Positions 37,430 through 48,480 of a stretch of DNA of 64,000 nt are shown piece after piece. The notes beneath the pieces were generated by a model, which had not been told where the DNA came from, searched no databases, and saw nothing but the letters and a program-made list of their open reading frames with translations. Both the position numbers and the translations under genes were made by a program. Source of the DNA: Nyssa sinensis (taxonomy: Eukaryota; Streptophyta; Magnoliopsida; Cornales; Nyssaceae); NCBI GenBank assembly GCA_008638375.1, contig VIRR01000504.1, forward strand, positions 1-64,000. The letters are read 5' to 3'. The number at the start of each line of letters is the position of its first letter. Within the stretch, counting starts at the first letter, position 1.

Positions 37430-38110
37430 TTATGATGGAAGAAATGAAAGGCCTCAATAAGAATGAAACCTGAGAGTTAGTATCACTTCTACATGGGAAG
37501 AAACCTGTTGGTTGCAAGTGGGTGTTTACAGTCGAACAGAAAATTGATGGAGCGATTGGTAGACACAAAGCCAATTTGGTTGCTAAGGGATACACTCCAA
37601 CACACAGAATAGATTATCAGGAGACATTTACTCCTCTTGCCAAGATAAATTCGATTCGAGTTTTGCTCTCTTGTGCAGCTAGCTTGGGTTAGACCTTACA
37701 ATAGTTGGATGTGAGGAATACATTCTTACATGGACATCTCAAAGAGGACGGTTTATATAAAGACACTTCTAGGTTTTTCAACTCAAGCCACTGAAGCAAA
37801 GGTGTACAAGTTAAGGAAGGCTCTTTATGAACTTAGGCAATCTCCAAGGGCTTAGTTTAATAGATTTCATAAGGCCATGGTGAAGTTTGGGTTGGACCAA
37901 GTCATGTGGATCACACTATGTTCATCAAGCGGGTAGGTGAGAAGATTACGTGTCTTGTTGTGTATGTTGATGATATAGTTGTCATAGGGAATGATATTGA
38001 GGAGATATCCAGATTGAAGTCCCATTTAACTAAATAATTTGAGATTAAAGATTTGGAAAATCTGCATCACTCTCTAGGGATTGAAGTAGTGTGGTAATTT
38101 TTATCACTCA
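37430..38110 (+). pseudogene. Copia reverse-transcriptase remnant
   Basis: The GCKWVFTV and DYQETFTPLAK motifs (37510-37640) and a LDVRNTFLHG segment (about 37703) are recognisable. The catalytic YVDD is intact at 37962-37973, but multiple stops make the ORF dead. Confidence 0.7.
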
Positions 38111-38269
38111 ATGGAAAAACATTTTTGATTTACTTGAGGAGGTTGGTAATGGTATGTTGGGTTGCAAACCAACAATCTCCAATTGAGGCTAATTATTTCA
38201 TTAGAGGTGATGAAGGCAACAAGGTAGCTAAAGAGAGATATTAGAGACTCTTGTGAAGATTAATTTATC

Positions 38270-38700
38270 TCTTACACACACAACCAGATATAGTTTATGC
38301 AGTAGGAGTTGCTAGCCATTTCATGCATGATCTCCATATTCCTCACTTGGAGGCTATTTATTATATTTTGAAATATCTCAAGTAGTATGCTCCTGGTAAA
38401 GGGATTTTGTTTTCAAATCATGGATACCTGAGGTTAGAAGTTTATATAGATGCAGATTGAATAGGTTCTCTTGATAATAGACGATCTACATCAGGTTATT
38501 GTACCTTTGTTGGAGACAATTTGGTCAGTTGGAAGAGCAAAAAGCAACTTGTAGTTGCTAGATCTATTGCAGAAGCAAAGTACAGAGCTATGGCATATGG
38601 AGTCTGCGAACTTATGTGGCTTTAGATGTTGTTAAAAGGGATGGGAATGCTGGTGGAAGGCTTATGAGGTTATATTGTGATAATGAAACAACTATTAATA
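38270..38700 (+). pseudogene. Copia RNase H remnant
   Basis: Recognisable [19 protein letters not shown] and a [13 protein letters not shown] stretch (about 38480-38600) are typical of copia RNase H ends. Stops interrupt the frame, and the right LTR follows. Confidence 0.7.
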
Positions 38701-39815
38701 TTGCTCACAATCCAGTCTAACACGATTGAACATAACATATTGAGATTGACAGATACTTCATTAAAGAAAATCTGCAGAGTGATTTGATTTGTATGCCCTG
38801 TAGTTCTATTGTTTGCAAGTTGGGCATGGAAGATATTTATGTACCAGCTTGAGTAGTGTTGGACATGTCACATGAGAGACCTATTAGGTTCTCAACTCTT
38901 TTTGAATTTTTTTCTTCCTTCTCTCATTCTTGAACCCTAAAATCAAAAGAACTATAGAGATATTGTACTTATCCAAAAAAAAATATTTCGCTTGAGCCCA
39001 ACCAATATGAAAATTTGTTGAGCTGAGCTTGAGTAGCCTATTACTCGGCTTGAAAGCAGACCACCTGTTGAGTCTAGCTCAATTCGTAAATACCTCTGCC
39101 AATTCACAGGAGGTTGCCAGTTTGAGCCACGCTAAAGTCGTGTCCTGGATTAGCTGATGTGTGGTTCTAGTTGCCTTGTAGCCACATACTTGAAGGACCC
39201 ACGGTTGGGAGGATTTTCTGTCATAAGAAAAGTAGACCAATATGCCCCAGATTTCTAGCATTGTTAGGAAGGATAACCTGAACATCCTGAATTGGGGGAG
39301 ATGGAGTGAGTTGACACATTTTAAAACGGGGAATACATCAACCTGTCCAATCCTTGGGGCTTGGGCTTCATTGCGAGGATGAATTGCTTGCCCAATAACA
39401 CTGTAGTAGAATAGCAGAATCTAAGGCCCTCCTTTTCCATTCACCTATTCAATATTTGTAGTTGGTACAATGAGAGGGATTTGTTGGCTTTAGGCATTGA
39501 ATTGAATACTATTTAGGGTTGCTTGGACCAGGTGGGAGTCACGTCTGAATTGAATTGATTGCATTGGGATTTGATAGGGCAGCAGAATTTAGGATTTTGA
39601 ATCATGGGATTTTTACATTTTGTTCTGTGAGATCCCTTCTAATCGCTTGCTGGCTGGTTGGGAAAGCTTGAAAACTTCTTTGAGTTGATATTCTCAGAGT
39701 TTTTGTCCCTCGTTTTTTTGCTATTACTTTTCAAAGTCTGCAGCAGATGATTGTGTTTATATTCATGATCTGGGGCCTTTGTAAATGTGAAATTTTGTGC
39801 TCCGTTTTTTTGTAG

Positions 39816-39890
39816 GATGACATGGACAATAGGATCCAAGAACTTACCCATGAGCTGGACTCTGCAAATCGAAAATGTGAAGTTTATCGA

Positions 39891-39922
<32 letters not shown>

Positions 39923-39989
39923 GGATCATAAACAACAGCTCTCAGTCAAAGTTCAAAACATAAAGCTTAGCTTGAAAGATGGTATCTAA
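39816..39989 (+). CDS. FRS5: FAR1-RELATED SEQUENCE protein, FRS5-like, last exon
   Basis: Encodes the final 57 residues, starting DDMDNRIQELTHEL and ending SLKDGI then TAA. These are the coiled-coil C-terminus expected for FRS5-type proteins (CEVYRANLLSVLRDIEDHK). It is in phase with the exon ending at 29805, for a total of about 784 residues, close to the usual length. Its intact reading frame, despite 10 kb of separation, argues that the long intron is still spliced. Confidence 0.9.
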
Positions 39990-42907
39990 AGGTGCAAAAT
40001 AATTATAACCTGTTTCTCTTTTTATTTTAATTTGTTCTCAATTTTCTGTACTTCAACAAGCCTCTTAAGGCAAAGCTGTTATTTACTTTTCTACAGTGTA
40101 GACAGAGAAAGTCTTTTATGTTGCCTTTGACAGAGCATAGTTGTTGTCCTAGCTTTCCATATCTGTAGCTAATTTGAAGTGATAGTTCCTCTCTTCTCAT
40201 CTTTTTTCAAACTAGATTCCATCTGTTCATTATTTATTGAAATGACTTATCTTTGGTAACATCTCACAGACTGTGTATGCATGTCGAACATGCTTAAGCA
40301 CGGAAACATTTTAATTTTTAATTTTTTGATTGGTACTTAAGCATGGAAACATGCTGGGCCTGTGTCACAAATATTTTTGGCTATGGTTTGGCTGATGAGT
40401 TGACTATAACCATATGTACTTTATTGGTGAATTTCAACATCTTTTGTCTGTCTTTATTGATCTGAGTTATTTCCACCACTCTGTTTGATTGTGACCTCCA
40501 AGTTCTTAATCCTGAGGCCTTGACCTTGCAGGAGAAAGCTTTTCTGTATGATATGCTTAAAGTTGCAGGCAAGGACAGGAGATGTAAAACTCAAACCTGT
40601 AATGTCATCGGGGTCCATAGGCCTCCTGCAGTTGGATCCCCATTAAATGCCTATCTCATCAAAGCATGGCTCAAGTGTTCTAAAATTCATCTTCTCAGGT
40701 CGAGGGTAAAGGAACAGGTAATCACCAAACAGCATATGCTAATCAAACAACTGATTATCTGTCTACCGAGTGTATATGAGGTTGGTCCTACCATTTGATT
40801 GGTCCAGTTATGTTTATCACCTCTAACTGGCTAACAGAACTTATATGTAACTGCCTCTTTCTATCATGAGGTTGAATTTGATATGATATTGCAGGAAATG
40901 ATCCATATTGGTGTGCTTGAAGAAATATTTCCAGTTCTTTTGGAATCCTGTTAGTGTTAGGTGCTACTTGATCCATTTGTTCTCTCTCTCTCTCTCTCTC
41001 TCTCTCGTCCACACACACACACATACCCCTACCCAGATATCAGTTAGAAATGAAATGGAGAAGGCTCAGAAGCTTCCCTCATGCTGTGTTTGATTTCCTA
41101 GAAGATGTAGGAGAAGAATGTAAATAGGAATGTTATTACACATTGGGAGTAGATTAGTTGTTGTACGATTCTGAGTTCTCTTTTCTTTGCTAGTATTGCT
41201 ACAACTTCTGCGAAATTAAACAGAGCATTAGGGAAATCACGCGTGGGTAAAGTTTTGATACAAGGTTTGGTATGTTGCATTGGCAGTCCCAAGCCTAGTA
41301 AAATCGATGCCATGAAAGAGCCAGGCTTTGCTGCATTGTTTTGAAGCTTTGAATCTGAAATGTGTTGTTCCATCTTATAAACACGCACAGAGGCTTAAAT
41401 GTTGTTGCATGATTTGGTCCTAAAAGAATGCTGTCCTGACAGCCCAGGTAGATACACAAGATTTCACCTTCAGACTCTTGCTTCAACAGTGTCAGCACAT
41501 GCACGCCACTTCTCTTCTAGATCGCTCTACTTTTGGGACTTTTTCAGCTCAAGTATGTGTGAAAACTTTCAAATTTTGCTTGATGATTGATACGAGTTTT
41601 GAGACTTTGATAACCAATTTCTGGTGTCATGATCTGATTTGAAGGCACTGAAAGGGTAGGTTTCATTGTACTTTATTATTGTAGCGGCTAAAGGACAGAA
41701 ATCTCCCTTAAAAACTTGGATTTTTTTTAACAAAACCCACGTGTTTTTTTTATTTGACCTGATTTAAGCAGTTTTTCAATTTATTTCTCAAACTTGTATT
41801 ATTTTTGAAATTGCATATTTATGACAATTGTTTAAGAGTCACATATTTAATATGTAAGAGAATCATTGTTCAAACCAATAAGAATTTGAAAGTCATTTTA
41901 AATTATTGTTGGTTTGAAATTGCTATCTTCAAGATGTGATTTTTAAATGTAATGTGTTATTGAATCGTATCTTAAAGATGCCATTTAAAAAATAATATAG
42001 GTTAAAAAAATAAGTTAAAAGCAGCTTGAGTCAAGTTAAATTACCTCAAAATGTGAGATAGGAAAAAAATTCTAAAAACTCGTATTCATTGGAGCGAGAT
42101 TGCAAGTGTCTACTTCTAACAGAAATTACTACTGCTGTGTTCGACTGAGAGCCTATGTCAGTCCCTTCTGTTGAGTTGAATGAGGATTAAAACCAAGGAG
42201 TGGAGTTTAATGGTTCGTTTTTAAGATTGAAAAAGTAGTCAAGTAATTTTGACAGTGGGAAGAGAGAAAATATTTACTGAAAAATACCTCAGTTGCAAAA
42301 TCTTAGCAGTAGAAGCTCTGATATCTCATGGTTTCACATAAACAAAAACACCCTCCAAAGGCCAAAGCTATTATAAATTTTGTTCCCTAATAAGTAAACC
42401 TAAACAATTACCATCGTTGTAGATTATTGGCAAAAACTTCATGTGATCTGAGTGCATCACGTATGTTTTTCTCTATAGGAGAAGTTAAGCAATTGATCAG
42501 GCTAGCCTTAAAAGAAAAAGAAGTGTTATTGTACATTGATCATTGAAATAACAGGGTAAAAACCAAAAAAGAAAAAAGGATTGGTCGGTGGTTGTTTAAT
42601 TGAAGGGAGTGAAGGAAGTACATTGGAGGAGACAGAGCTAGAGAGCACAGCCCAAGAAAGTATATGGGAGACTCAGAAGATCTTTGCGATTTGGTCGGCC
42701 TCTTGTGCTTTCAAGTTTAATCAAACAGCGAAATGCATGTTTCGTTGCGAGTGGTCTTTGTTGAGCTTTTTAATTTGCATGCAGGTGATCATGGGGATAC
42801 TAACAAACAATTAATGTTTATACATTCCTGGCTGTTACATTAATTACCCGAGGTAGTACAATTAATATTATTCTTTCTTAGTCTTAATTATTGATGCTGC
42901 ACTTTTT
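39990..42907 (+). other. FRS 3' flank and intergenic sequence
   Basis: No further gene is supported. Some segments look exon-like and are bounded by splice-like sites (for example after CTTGCAG at about 40531 and after TATTGCAG at about 40894), so a spliced 3'UTR is possible. 42560-42815 is a more complex stretch with an unrecognised 77-residue open frame (42581-42814). Confidence 0.35.
40981..41024. repeat. (CT)n then (CA)n microsatellite
   Basis: A CT run of about 13 units is followed closely by a CA run. Confidence 0.9.
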
Positions 42908-42912
42908 CGTTT

Positions 42913-43291
42913 CGTCCACCGTAGGCTCTTCGTGCACAATATTGTTCGCTTTAGGGGTCTTTGGGCCGTGGCCTTGTTCCCTTACGACTTTGTTCTTCTT
43001 GTACTTTTGCCCAGGAAAAGGCCTTGTGCAAGAGAAAGGACGACTGAGTGCTTATTTGCTGCCATAGTGCTCGACTCATAACCGATGTGGGACTCAAAGT
43101 GTGCACAACAGCTGCCCCCCAGTCGTAACTGCAAGAGCCTGAGAACTAGTATGTGACCAGTCGTCCTCTCCTTTGCACAAGGCCTTTTCCTGAGCAAAAG
43201 CCTAGGAAGAACAAAGCCGTGAGGGAACAGGGCCACGGCCCAAAGACCCCAAAAAGGATAATATTGTGCACAAGGAGCCTACGGTGGGCGG
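42913..43291. repeat. Large inverted repeat of TRIM-LTR-like sequence
   Basis: Arms of about 134 bp (42913-43046 and 43158-43291) are near-perfect inverted copies, separated by 111 bp. Each arm contains the series ATATTRTYC, TTTGGGCCGTGGCC, a TTTGTTCTT segment and AAAAGGCCTTGTGC. This parallels the LTR of the TRIM at 53942-54415 (ATATTGTCCGCTTTGGG, then TTTTGTTCTTGGGC, then AAAAGGCCTCAT). It directly precedes the Tat element leader. Confidence 0.75.
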
Positions 43292-43382
43292 ACAGGAAAA
43301 GTACAGCATCAGCTTGACGCCAGTCTGTGGGAATAACAATCGTTCTTGCCAATTCCATCATCTAAAAATCAACTCCTTCGTC

Positions 43383-44960
43383 ATGGCTCCAAATCTTCAT
43401 TCAAGGCCAGTTTCTCAAAACCAACCCTTGATCGAGAATGAAGAGGGGGAAACCCCCAATCATGTACAACAGCAGCTTGATCAGATCCGGTGACAGTCCG
43501 ATTTGATTCAAGAACAACTCCTGGCCATGTCTCAGGTTCTGGCTAACCTGACCCAGAACCTACAAAGCCGTCCCACTCATCTTTCACTAGGTATACATGA
43601 AGAAGGAACTCAACTCCTTCCTACCCCCGACGGAAGGCATCATGAAGAGGAGGATCCCAATGCTCGTCCGTCATATCCTAGGGATGTCGTCCGTGTCGGA
43701 GGCGATCCCCATCTATCGAACGACCTTGAAGGAGGGATGACAAATCTTCGTCCTACCACCCTTTATCATAGCAAAACAAGGATCCCGAGCCCTGCGAATT
43801 CGGGGGCCAACCCAATGTGACTTGATGATCAGCCGTCGTAAGCCCCAATTCGGAGGCATTCAGATCATTCTATTCCCAACCAGGAGCATCCCTTGTGCGC
43901 AGGGCCAGAGGCCATCGTGCCAGGGGCAACATCAATCAGCCCCGTCCAGAATGCCTTTGAGAACAGAAGAGGTAGCTGATTCAGTTGAACAAGCGGCCCT
44001 AGTCAAGGGGGGTAATCCCCCTCCTAGGCAGGATGAGCTAGCAAAGCTACTCGGAAGATTCACAACTCCATTTACCTCAACCGTAATGGCAGAGGAGCGA
44101 CCTTGAAAACTCATTGTCCCAAAATTCATCCCATACGACGGGTCAGAAGACCCAGGGGACCACCTCTCCCATTACCAACACACAATGGCTCTACACGGGG
44201 CCACCGACGCCTTCCTATGTAGTACGTTCGTGATAAGCCCTAAAGGCACAGCTCTGAGGTAGTTCCAGAGTCTCTCCCAAGAGTCAGTCTCGAGCTTTTA
44301 CGAGTTCAACAGACGATTCCTTGACCGATTTTTAACCAGCAGGAGACTCAAAAAGGGCCCAGAGTTTCTCCTGTCAATAAAACAGCAAAAGGGGGAGTCA
44401 CTTTGGGAGGACATTGCTTCATTCAACTCCGAGCTCACTGAGATTACGGATTGTAGTCCGAGCTTCTTAGTGGAGGCCCTCCATGCAGGACTGGGGCCCT
44501 AGACGATTCCATGATTCTTTGACAAAGAATCCTCTCGCGGATATGTCGTCTCTCATGGAGCGGGCGAAGGAAGTATATAAATCTGGAAGATACGAGGACA
44601 GTCCTTTCGAAAAGCCAAGGAACAGGCTCAGAGGGACGACAACACCCTAAAACGAGACCTCGACAACACTAATAAAAGGCGACGGAGCCTAGACAAGAGG
44701 ACAGCGCCCCGAACTCAAAGTAACCCTACTTTTGGAAGATTTGGGGCACTTGCACCACTGAATGCACCCCTCACTCCTCTGAATGCATCCCTCACTCACG
44801 TCTTCCAGCAGATCCAAACCCATGAGAATCTGAGGCAGTCAAAGCCTTTGAGAGGCCATTCCGGACTCCAGAGATCGAAGCAAGTACTGTGATTTCCACA
44901 GAGATCACGGACACACTACTGAGGAGTGCAGGAAACTCAAACAAGAGATCGAATAGCTGA
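43383..44960 (+). pseudogene. Tat gag
   Basis: It begins MAPNLHSRPVSQNQP with a Gln-rich helical stretch. The retrotransposon-gag domain lies about 44107-44520 (KFIPYDGSEDPGDHL, then FYEFNRRFLDRF). The knuckle-like [15 protein letters not shown] sits near 44888-44931. Stops occur at about 43491, 43818, 44104 and 44261, with frame changes, so no particle protein can be made. Confidence 0.75.
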
Positions 44961-45259
44961 TCCGTGGGGATGTTTGAGGGACTTTGTCCAACTGCGGAGG
45001 AGGGTATAATCCACGAGACGACAGGCCACCACTAGAAGAAGTAAGATCAGAGGCTCGAATAGGGGGAGGCTCAGAACGAGTAGCCCTGCCAGAATAATTA
45101 GGTCATCTTCGTACTTCACGCCGATAACTCGTTAGCTTGGAATGTCTAATTGAGCAAGGAAGTGATACGCTAGGGAAGCAAGGGCAGAACCAAGTACCTT
45201 CCATATCTCAACGATTGAGAAGAGGCCGAAGCTCCTAGCCTCACATCTAGTTCTCTGAG

Positions 45260-45571
45260 TTGGATCTCATCGGCGTATATTGTCCCCACAGTGATGCCCT
45301 TGTCATTTCGCTTAAAGTGACAAATTTCGACATCAAGAGAGTATTGGTGGATACAGGGAGCTCTACCAACGTACTATTCTATGAGCCCTTTCGGCACATG
45401 AAGCTCAGCACCCACGATCTGAAAACCACCACTACAGTGATGGCAGGGTTCGACAGAAGTCTGAGCACGCCAATGGGAAGGATGGAGCTATCGACCACGA
45501 TGGGAGAAGGGGATGATCAGAAGACACTAATCTTGGAGTACATTGTCAGTAGACTCCCGATCTCCCTATAA
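45260..45571 (+). pseudogene. Tat aspartic protease
   Basis: An open stretch of 103 residues with the active site VLVDTGSSTNVLF (Asp codon at 45350) and a following flap-like GFDRS segment. It is the best-preserved domain of the element, but it is cut off by stops from gag and RT. Confidence 0.75.
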
Positions 45572-45794
45572 TATTATCATCGGAAGGTCGTGGCTCCACT
45601 AGATGGAGGCAGTCACTTCCACCCTTCACCAGTGCTTGAAATACATTCAGAACGAAAAGGTCTGCACGATCAGAGGCTCCCAATCCACAGCTTGGGAATG
45701 TCATGTTGTGGCAATGAAAGGGAAGGCTCAGAAATAGCAACTACAGGCATCTTAGGAGGATCGAAGCCTTGCGCCTTTTCTGCCTCGCGAGAGC

Positions 45795-46690
45795 ATGGAA
45801 TACCCTACCGAGATTGACGAGCCACTAAGCCCTAGAGGAACGGAAAACATGGCAACCCCTATCCAGGAACCCGTCAAGGCACTAGTGAGTTCTGAAGGAG
45901 AGGGGTGCTATCTGCAACTCGATGCAGACCTGTCCAAATCTGAACATGAGGAGATGATTGAGTTCCTAAAAAATAATCTGTCGACCTTCGCTTGGGAAAC
46001 CAAGGACATGGAAGGAATAGACCCAATTCTCATCTCCATAAGGACAGCTTCCCTCTCCCGAGAATCAACCAGCTGGTGGACGCGATTGCAGGTCACGAGC
46101 TAATGAGCTTCATGGATGCGTACTTCGGATACAACCAGATCCAGATGAATCCCCCAGACCAGGAGAAGACGTCCGTTCATCTTTGAACGGGGTCTTTACT
46201 GCTATAGAGTGATGTCGTTTGAACTGAAGAACGTCGGAGCTACGGACCAGCAGCTGGTGAATAAAATGTTCCAGCACCTGATCGGTAGCACGATGAAAGT
46301 CTATATAGACAATATGTTGGTCAAAAACCAGAAGAAGAGCGAACACATCCAGCATTTGAGGCAGACTTTCGATATACTAAAATAACATAAGATGAAGTTG
46401 AATCCTTCAAAGTGCACCTTTGGGGTCAGTAAGGAAAAATTTCTTGGTTTCCTGATTTCACAAAGAGGGATAGAGGCAGACCTCTCACAGATCAAAGCGT
46501 TGATAGAGCTGGAGCCTCCGAGATCCAAAAAGGACGTCCAAACATTAAACGGCATGATCGCAACTCTGAATAGATTCATCTTCAGGTCCACTGATCGCTG
46601 CCTCCCGTTCTTCAAAGCTTTGAGGGGGATTAAAGCCCTTGAGTGGACCTCTAACTGCGACAGGGCCTTCCAAGAACTCAAGTAGTATAT
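45795..46690 (+). pseudogene. Tat reverse transcriptase, internally deleted and active-site changed
   Basis: FAWETKDMEGIDP (about 45980-46025) is followed almost at once by KDSFPLPRINQLVDA and FMDAYFGYNQI. The usual block between these motifs (about 80 residues, with the first catalytic region) is missing. The YVDD box reads YIDN at 46302-46313. The thumb and connection (KLNPSKCTFGVS, FLGFLISQRGIEA) are intact. Several frames are used. Confidence 0.75.
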
Positions 46691-46699
46691 GGCATCCCT

Positions 46700-47143
46700 A
46701 GAGCTCCTATCTAAACCAATACTAGGGGAGAAGCTCTTTCTGTACCTCGCGGTGTCAGAAAACGCGGTGAGAGCTCTACGCTTATCCGAGAAGAAATAAG
46801 GATTCAGAAGCCCGTATTCTACATCAGCAAAGGACTCCTAGGCTCTGAGAAAAGATTTCCCGTTGAAAGATTGGCATTTGCCTTGATAATATCTGCTTGG
46901 AAGCTCCGACCTTACTTGCAAGCTCACTCAATTGTGATCCCAACTTCCTACCCCCTAAAGACAGTTTTGCATAAGCCTGATACTTCGGGAAGGCTAATAA
47001 AGTGGTCTATAGAACTGGGGGAGTTTGATATATCATATATACCCCGAACTTCCCTTAAAGCTCAAGCTCTAGCGGATTTTGTTGCAGAATTTACTACAGC
47101 ACTACAAGGCAACCCTGGGGTAATCGCAGATGCGGCGGTATGA
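46700..47143 (+). pseudogene. Tat RNase H (RT-linked)
   Basis: Recognisable late RNase H: YISKGLLGSEKRFPVERLA, then KPDTSGRLIKWSIELGEFD and QALADFVAEFT. The first part is frameshifted. Confidence 0.65.
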
Positions 47144-47588
47144 CAGCTCTTCGTTGATGGCTCATCTACCAACAAAGGCTCCGAAATCGGTATTGTACTC
47201 TAGTCTCCAGACGGGGTCGCAATGGATAAACCAATTACCCTGAGGTTCAGAGCTTCGAACAACGAAGCTGAAGTACGAAGCACTGACCTTCGGTATGAGG
47301 CTGGCTCTAGAATGCGAAGCTCGGAACCTCGAAGCATTCTCTGATTCTCAACTAGTGGTGGGCCAGGTTTTGGGTGAGTTTACAGCCAAAGATGATAGAA
47401 TGATCAGGTATGCAGAATTGGTAAACACGCTGAAGAAATCATTCTTGGGCTTCACTATCCACAAAATCGAAAGAGGACAGAACGCCCGAGCCGACGCATT
47501 AACGAACATGGCTTCTTACCTCGAACCAGAGGGAAATTCAGAGGTCAGCATTTCTTGCCAAGACGGGCCAAGTATCAAAGAGGTTTAG
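47144..47588 (+). pseudogene. Tat second, archaeal-type RNase H
   Basis: It starts LFVDGSSTNKGSEIGIVL and ends with GQNARADALTNMASYLE, the Asp-containing beginning and end of the additional RNase H found in Tat elements. A TAG near 47201 and a frame change near 47290 break it. Confidence 0.65.
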
Positions 47589-47853
47589 TCCACATATTCC
47601 TCAGAACTTAACCAAGACTAAAGGACATCTTCCAATACCTAAAAGAGGGACAACTTCCTGAAGATAAGAATTAAGCTCGGAGCATACGAATCAAAGCAGC
47701 GCGGTATCTTGTCCTAAACGACAAGCTTTACCGCAGATCTTACTCTCAGCCCCTCCTTAGATGCTTGTCCCTAGAAGAGTCCGAGTATGTCCTAGCCGAA
47801 ATACACGAAGGGATATGCGGGAACCACAACGGAGGCAGAACCATTGCCCACCG
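47589..47853 (+). pseudogene. Tat integrase, N-terminal piece up to the LTR insertion
   Basis: Contains the His pair of the HHCC finger (IHEGICGNHNGGR) and stops at the long LTR, whose duplicated target CACCG (47849-47853) falls in the codons for His-Arg. Confidence 0.7.
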
Positions 47854-48297
47854 TGTAACGCCCTGACCCGATTACCAGAAAATTTAGCTACGAATTTGGG
47901 TAATAGAAATTTTATGAGGCGAAATAAAACGTTACGAAAAATTGAACCGGGTCACGACATGTAATCCTAAAAATTTAAAGTTACAAGTCAATCAAAATAT
48001 TAAATTATTTAAGATATTGGAATAATAATTGAAGGTCAAGAATAAAGTTTAAAATGGGTGAGTAATATCAAATTGACCAATAAGGCTCAAAAGTTGAAAA
48101 TGGCCAAAACGATTCGATTCTGAAACTGAATTGGAAAAAAAATAAATAAATAAAAATGAAAGAATGAGATAAAAAAAAAAATAGATTAATAACAATAATA
48201 ATAATAATATAACTATAAAAAATTAAATAAAATATATATGTATGTATACGGTTGTATAATTTCCATGAATATATATATATATGTATATGTAAAATGG

Positions 48298-48324
48298 AAA
48301 CCATGTGCGGTTAGCACATGGTTT
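48298..48324. repeat. 11-bp perfect hairpin in long LTR copy 4
   Basis: AAACCATGTGC and GCACATGGTTT around loop GGTTA, equivalent to 4036-4062 with only one loop base changed while the flanks have diverged. Confidence 0.7.
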
Positions 48325-48466
48325 GTAATGAAGAAAGATATGAAAAGAAAAGAAGTAAAGAGATAAGCAGTGGCAGCCATGCAACCGTAGGAAAACTAAA
48401 GAATAAAATAAGGGATTTTGGATAGATTTCACCCGCCACTTGTCCATCACATGCAATCACTTAAAC

Positions 48467-48480
48467 TATTATATAAGACC
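48467..48480 (+). promoter_or_regulatory. Putative LTR promoter TATA box
   Basis: TATTATATAAGACC lies about 615 bp into the block, about 125 bp before the donor-like CAG/GTATAAAT at 48599. This would make the first part U3. Sequence-only suggestion. Confidence 0.35.

Larger units (their letters stand above)
33757..38955 (+). mobile_element. Degenerate Ty1/copia retrotransposon inside the FRS intron
   Basis: The 5' LTR end is followed at about 33969 by TTGATATCAGAGC, a variant of the initiator-Met tRNA primer site. The stretch CTCTCATTCTTGAACCCTAA occurs both before this site (about 33925) and near the right end (about 38925), giving the LTR pair. The right LTR seems to begin at TGTTGGACATG (about 38857) and to be internally deleted. 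The left LTR start (33757) is a guess. In order: gag zinc knuckle, protease, integrase, RT and RNase H, all with many stops and frameshifts. The element lies in the same orientation as the host gene. Confidence 0.75.
29806..39815 (+). other. FRS5: 10-kb last intron of the FRS gene
   Basis: The donor GTTAGT follows codon phase 0 at 29805. The acceptor TTTTTTTGTAG ends at 39815, and exon 2 continues in phase 0 with the expected C-terminal residues. About half of the intron is a decayed Ty1/copia element at 33757-38955. The flanks at 33620-33720 and 38990-39060 contain CTCGAGC/GAGCTTGA-type phrases of another dispersed repeat that the copia element seems to have entered. 29806-33600 otherwise shows no gene; 33279-33402 holds an imperfect duplication (GATGGTTTTRCCARYAATG type). 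Confidence 0.85.

Noticed and set aside
43266..44129. Separate small genes made from Tat gag pieces
   Set aside because: They are consecutive fragments of one gag frame broken by stops.
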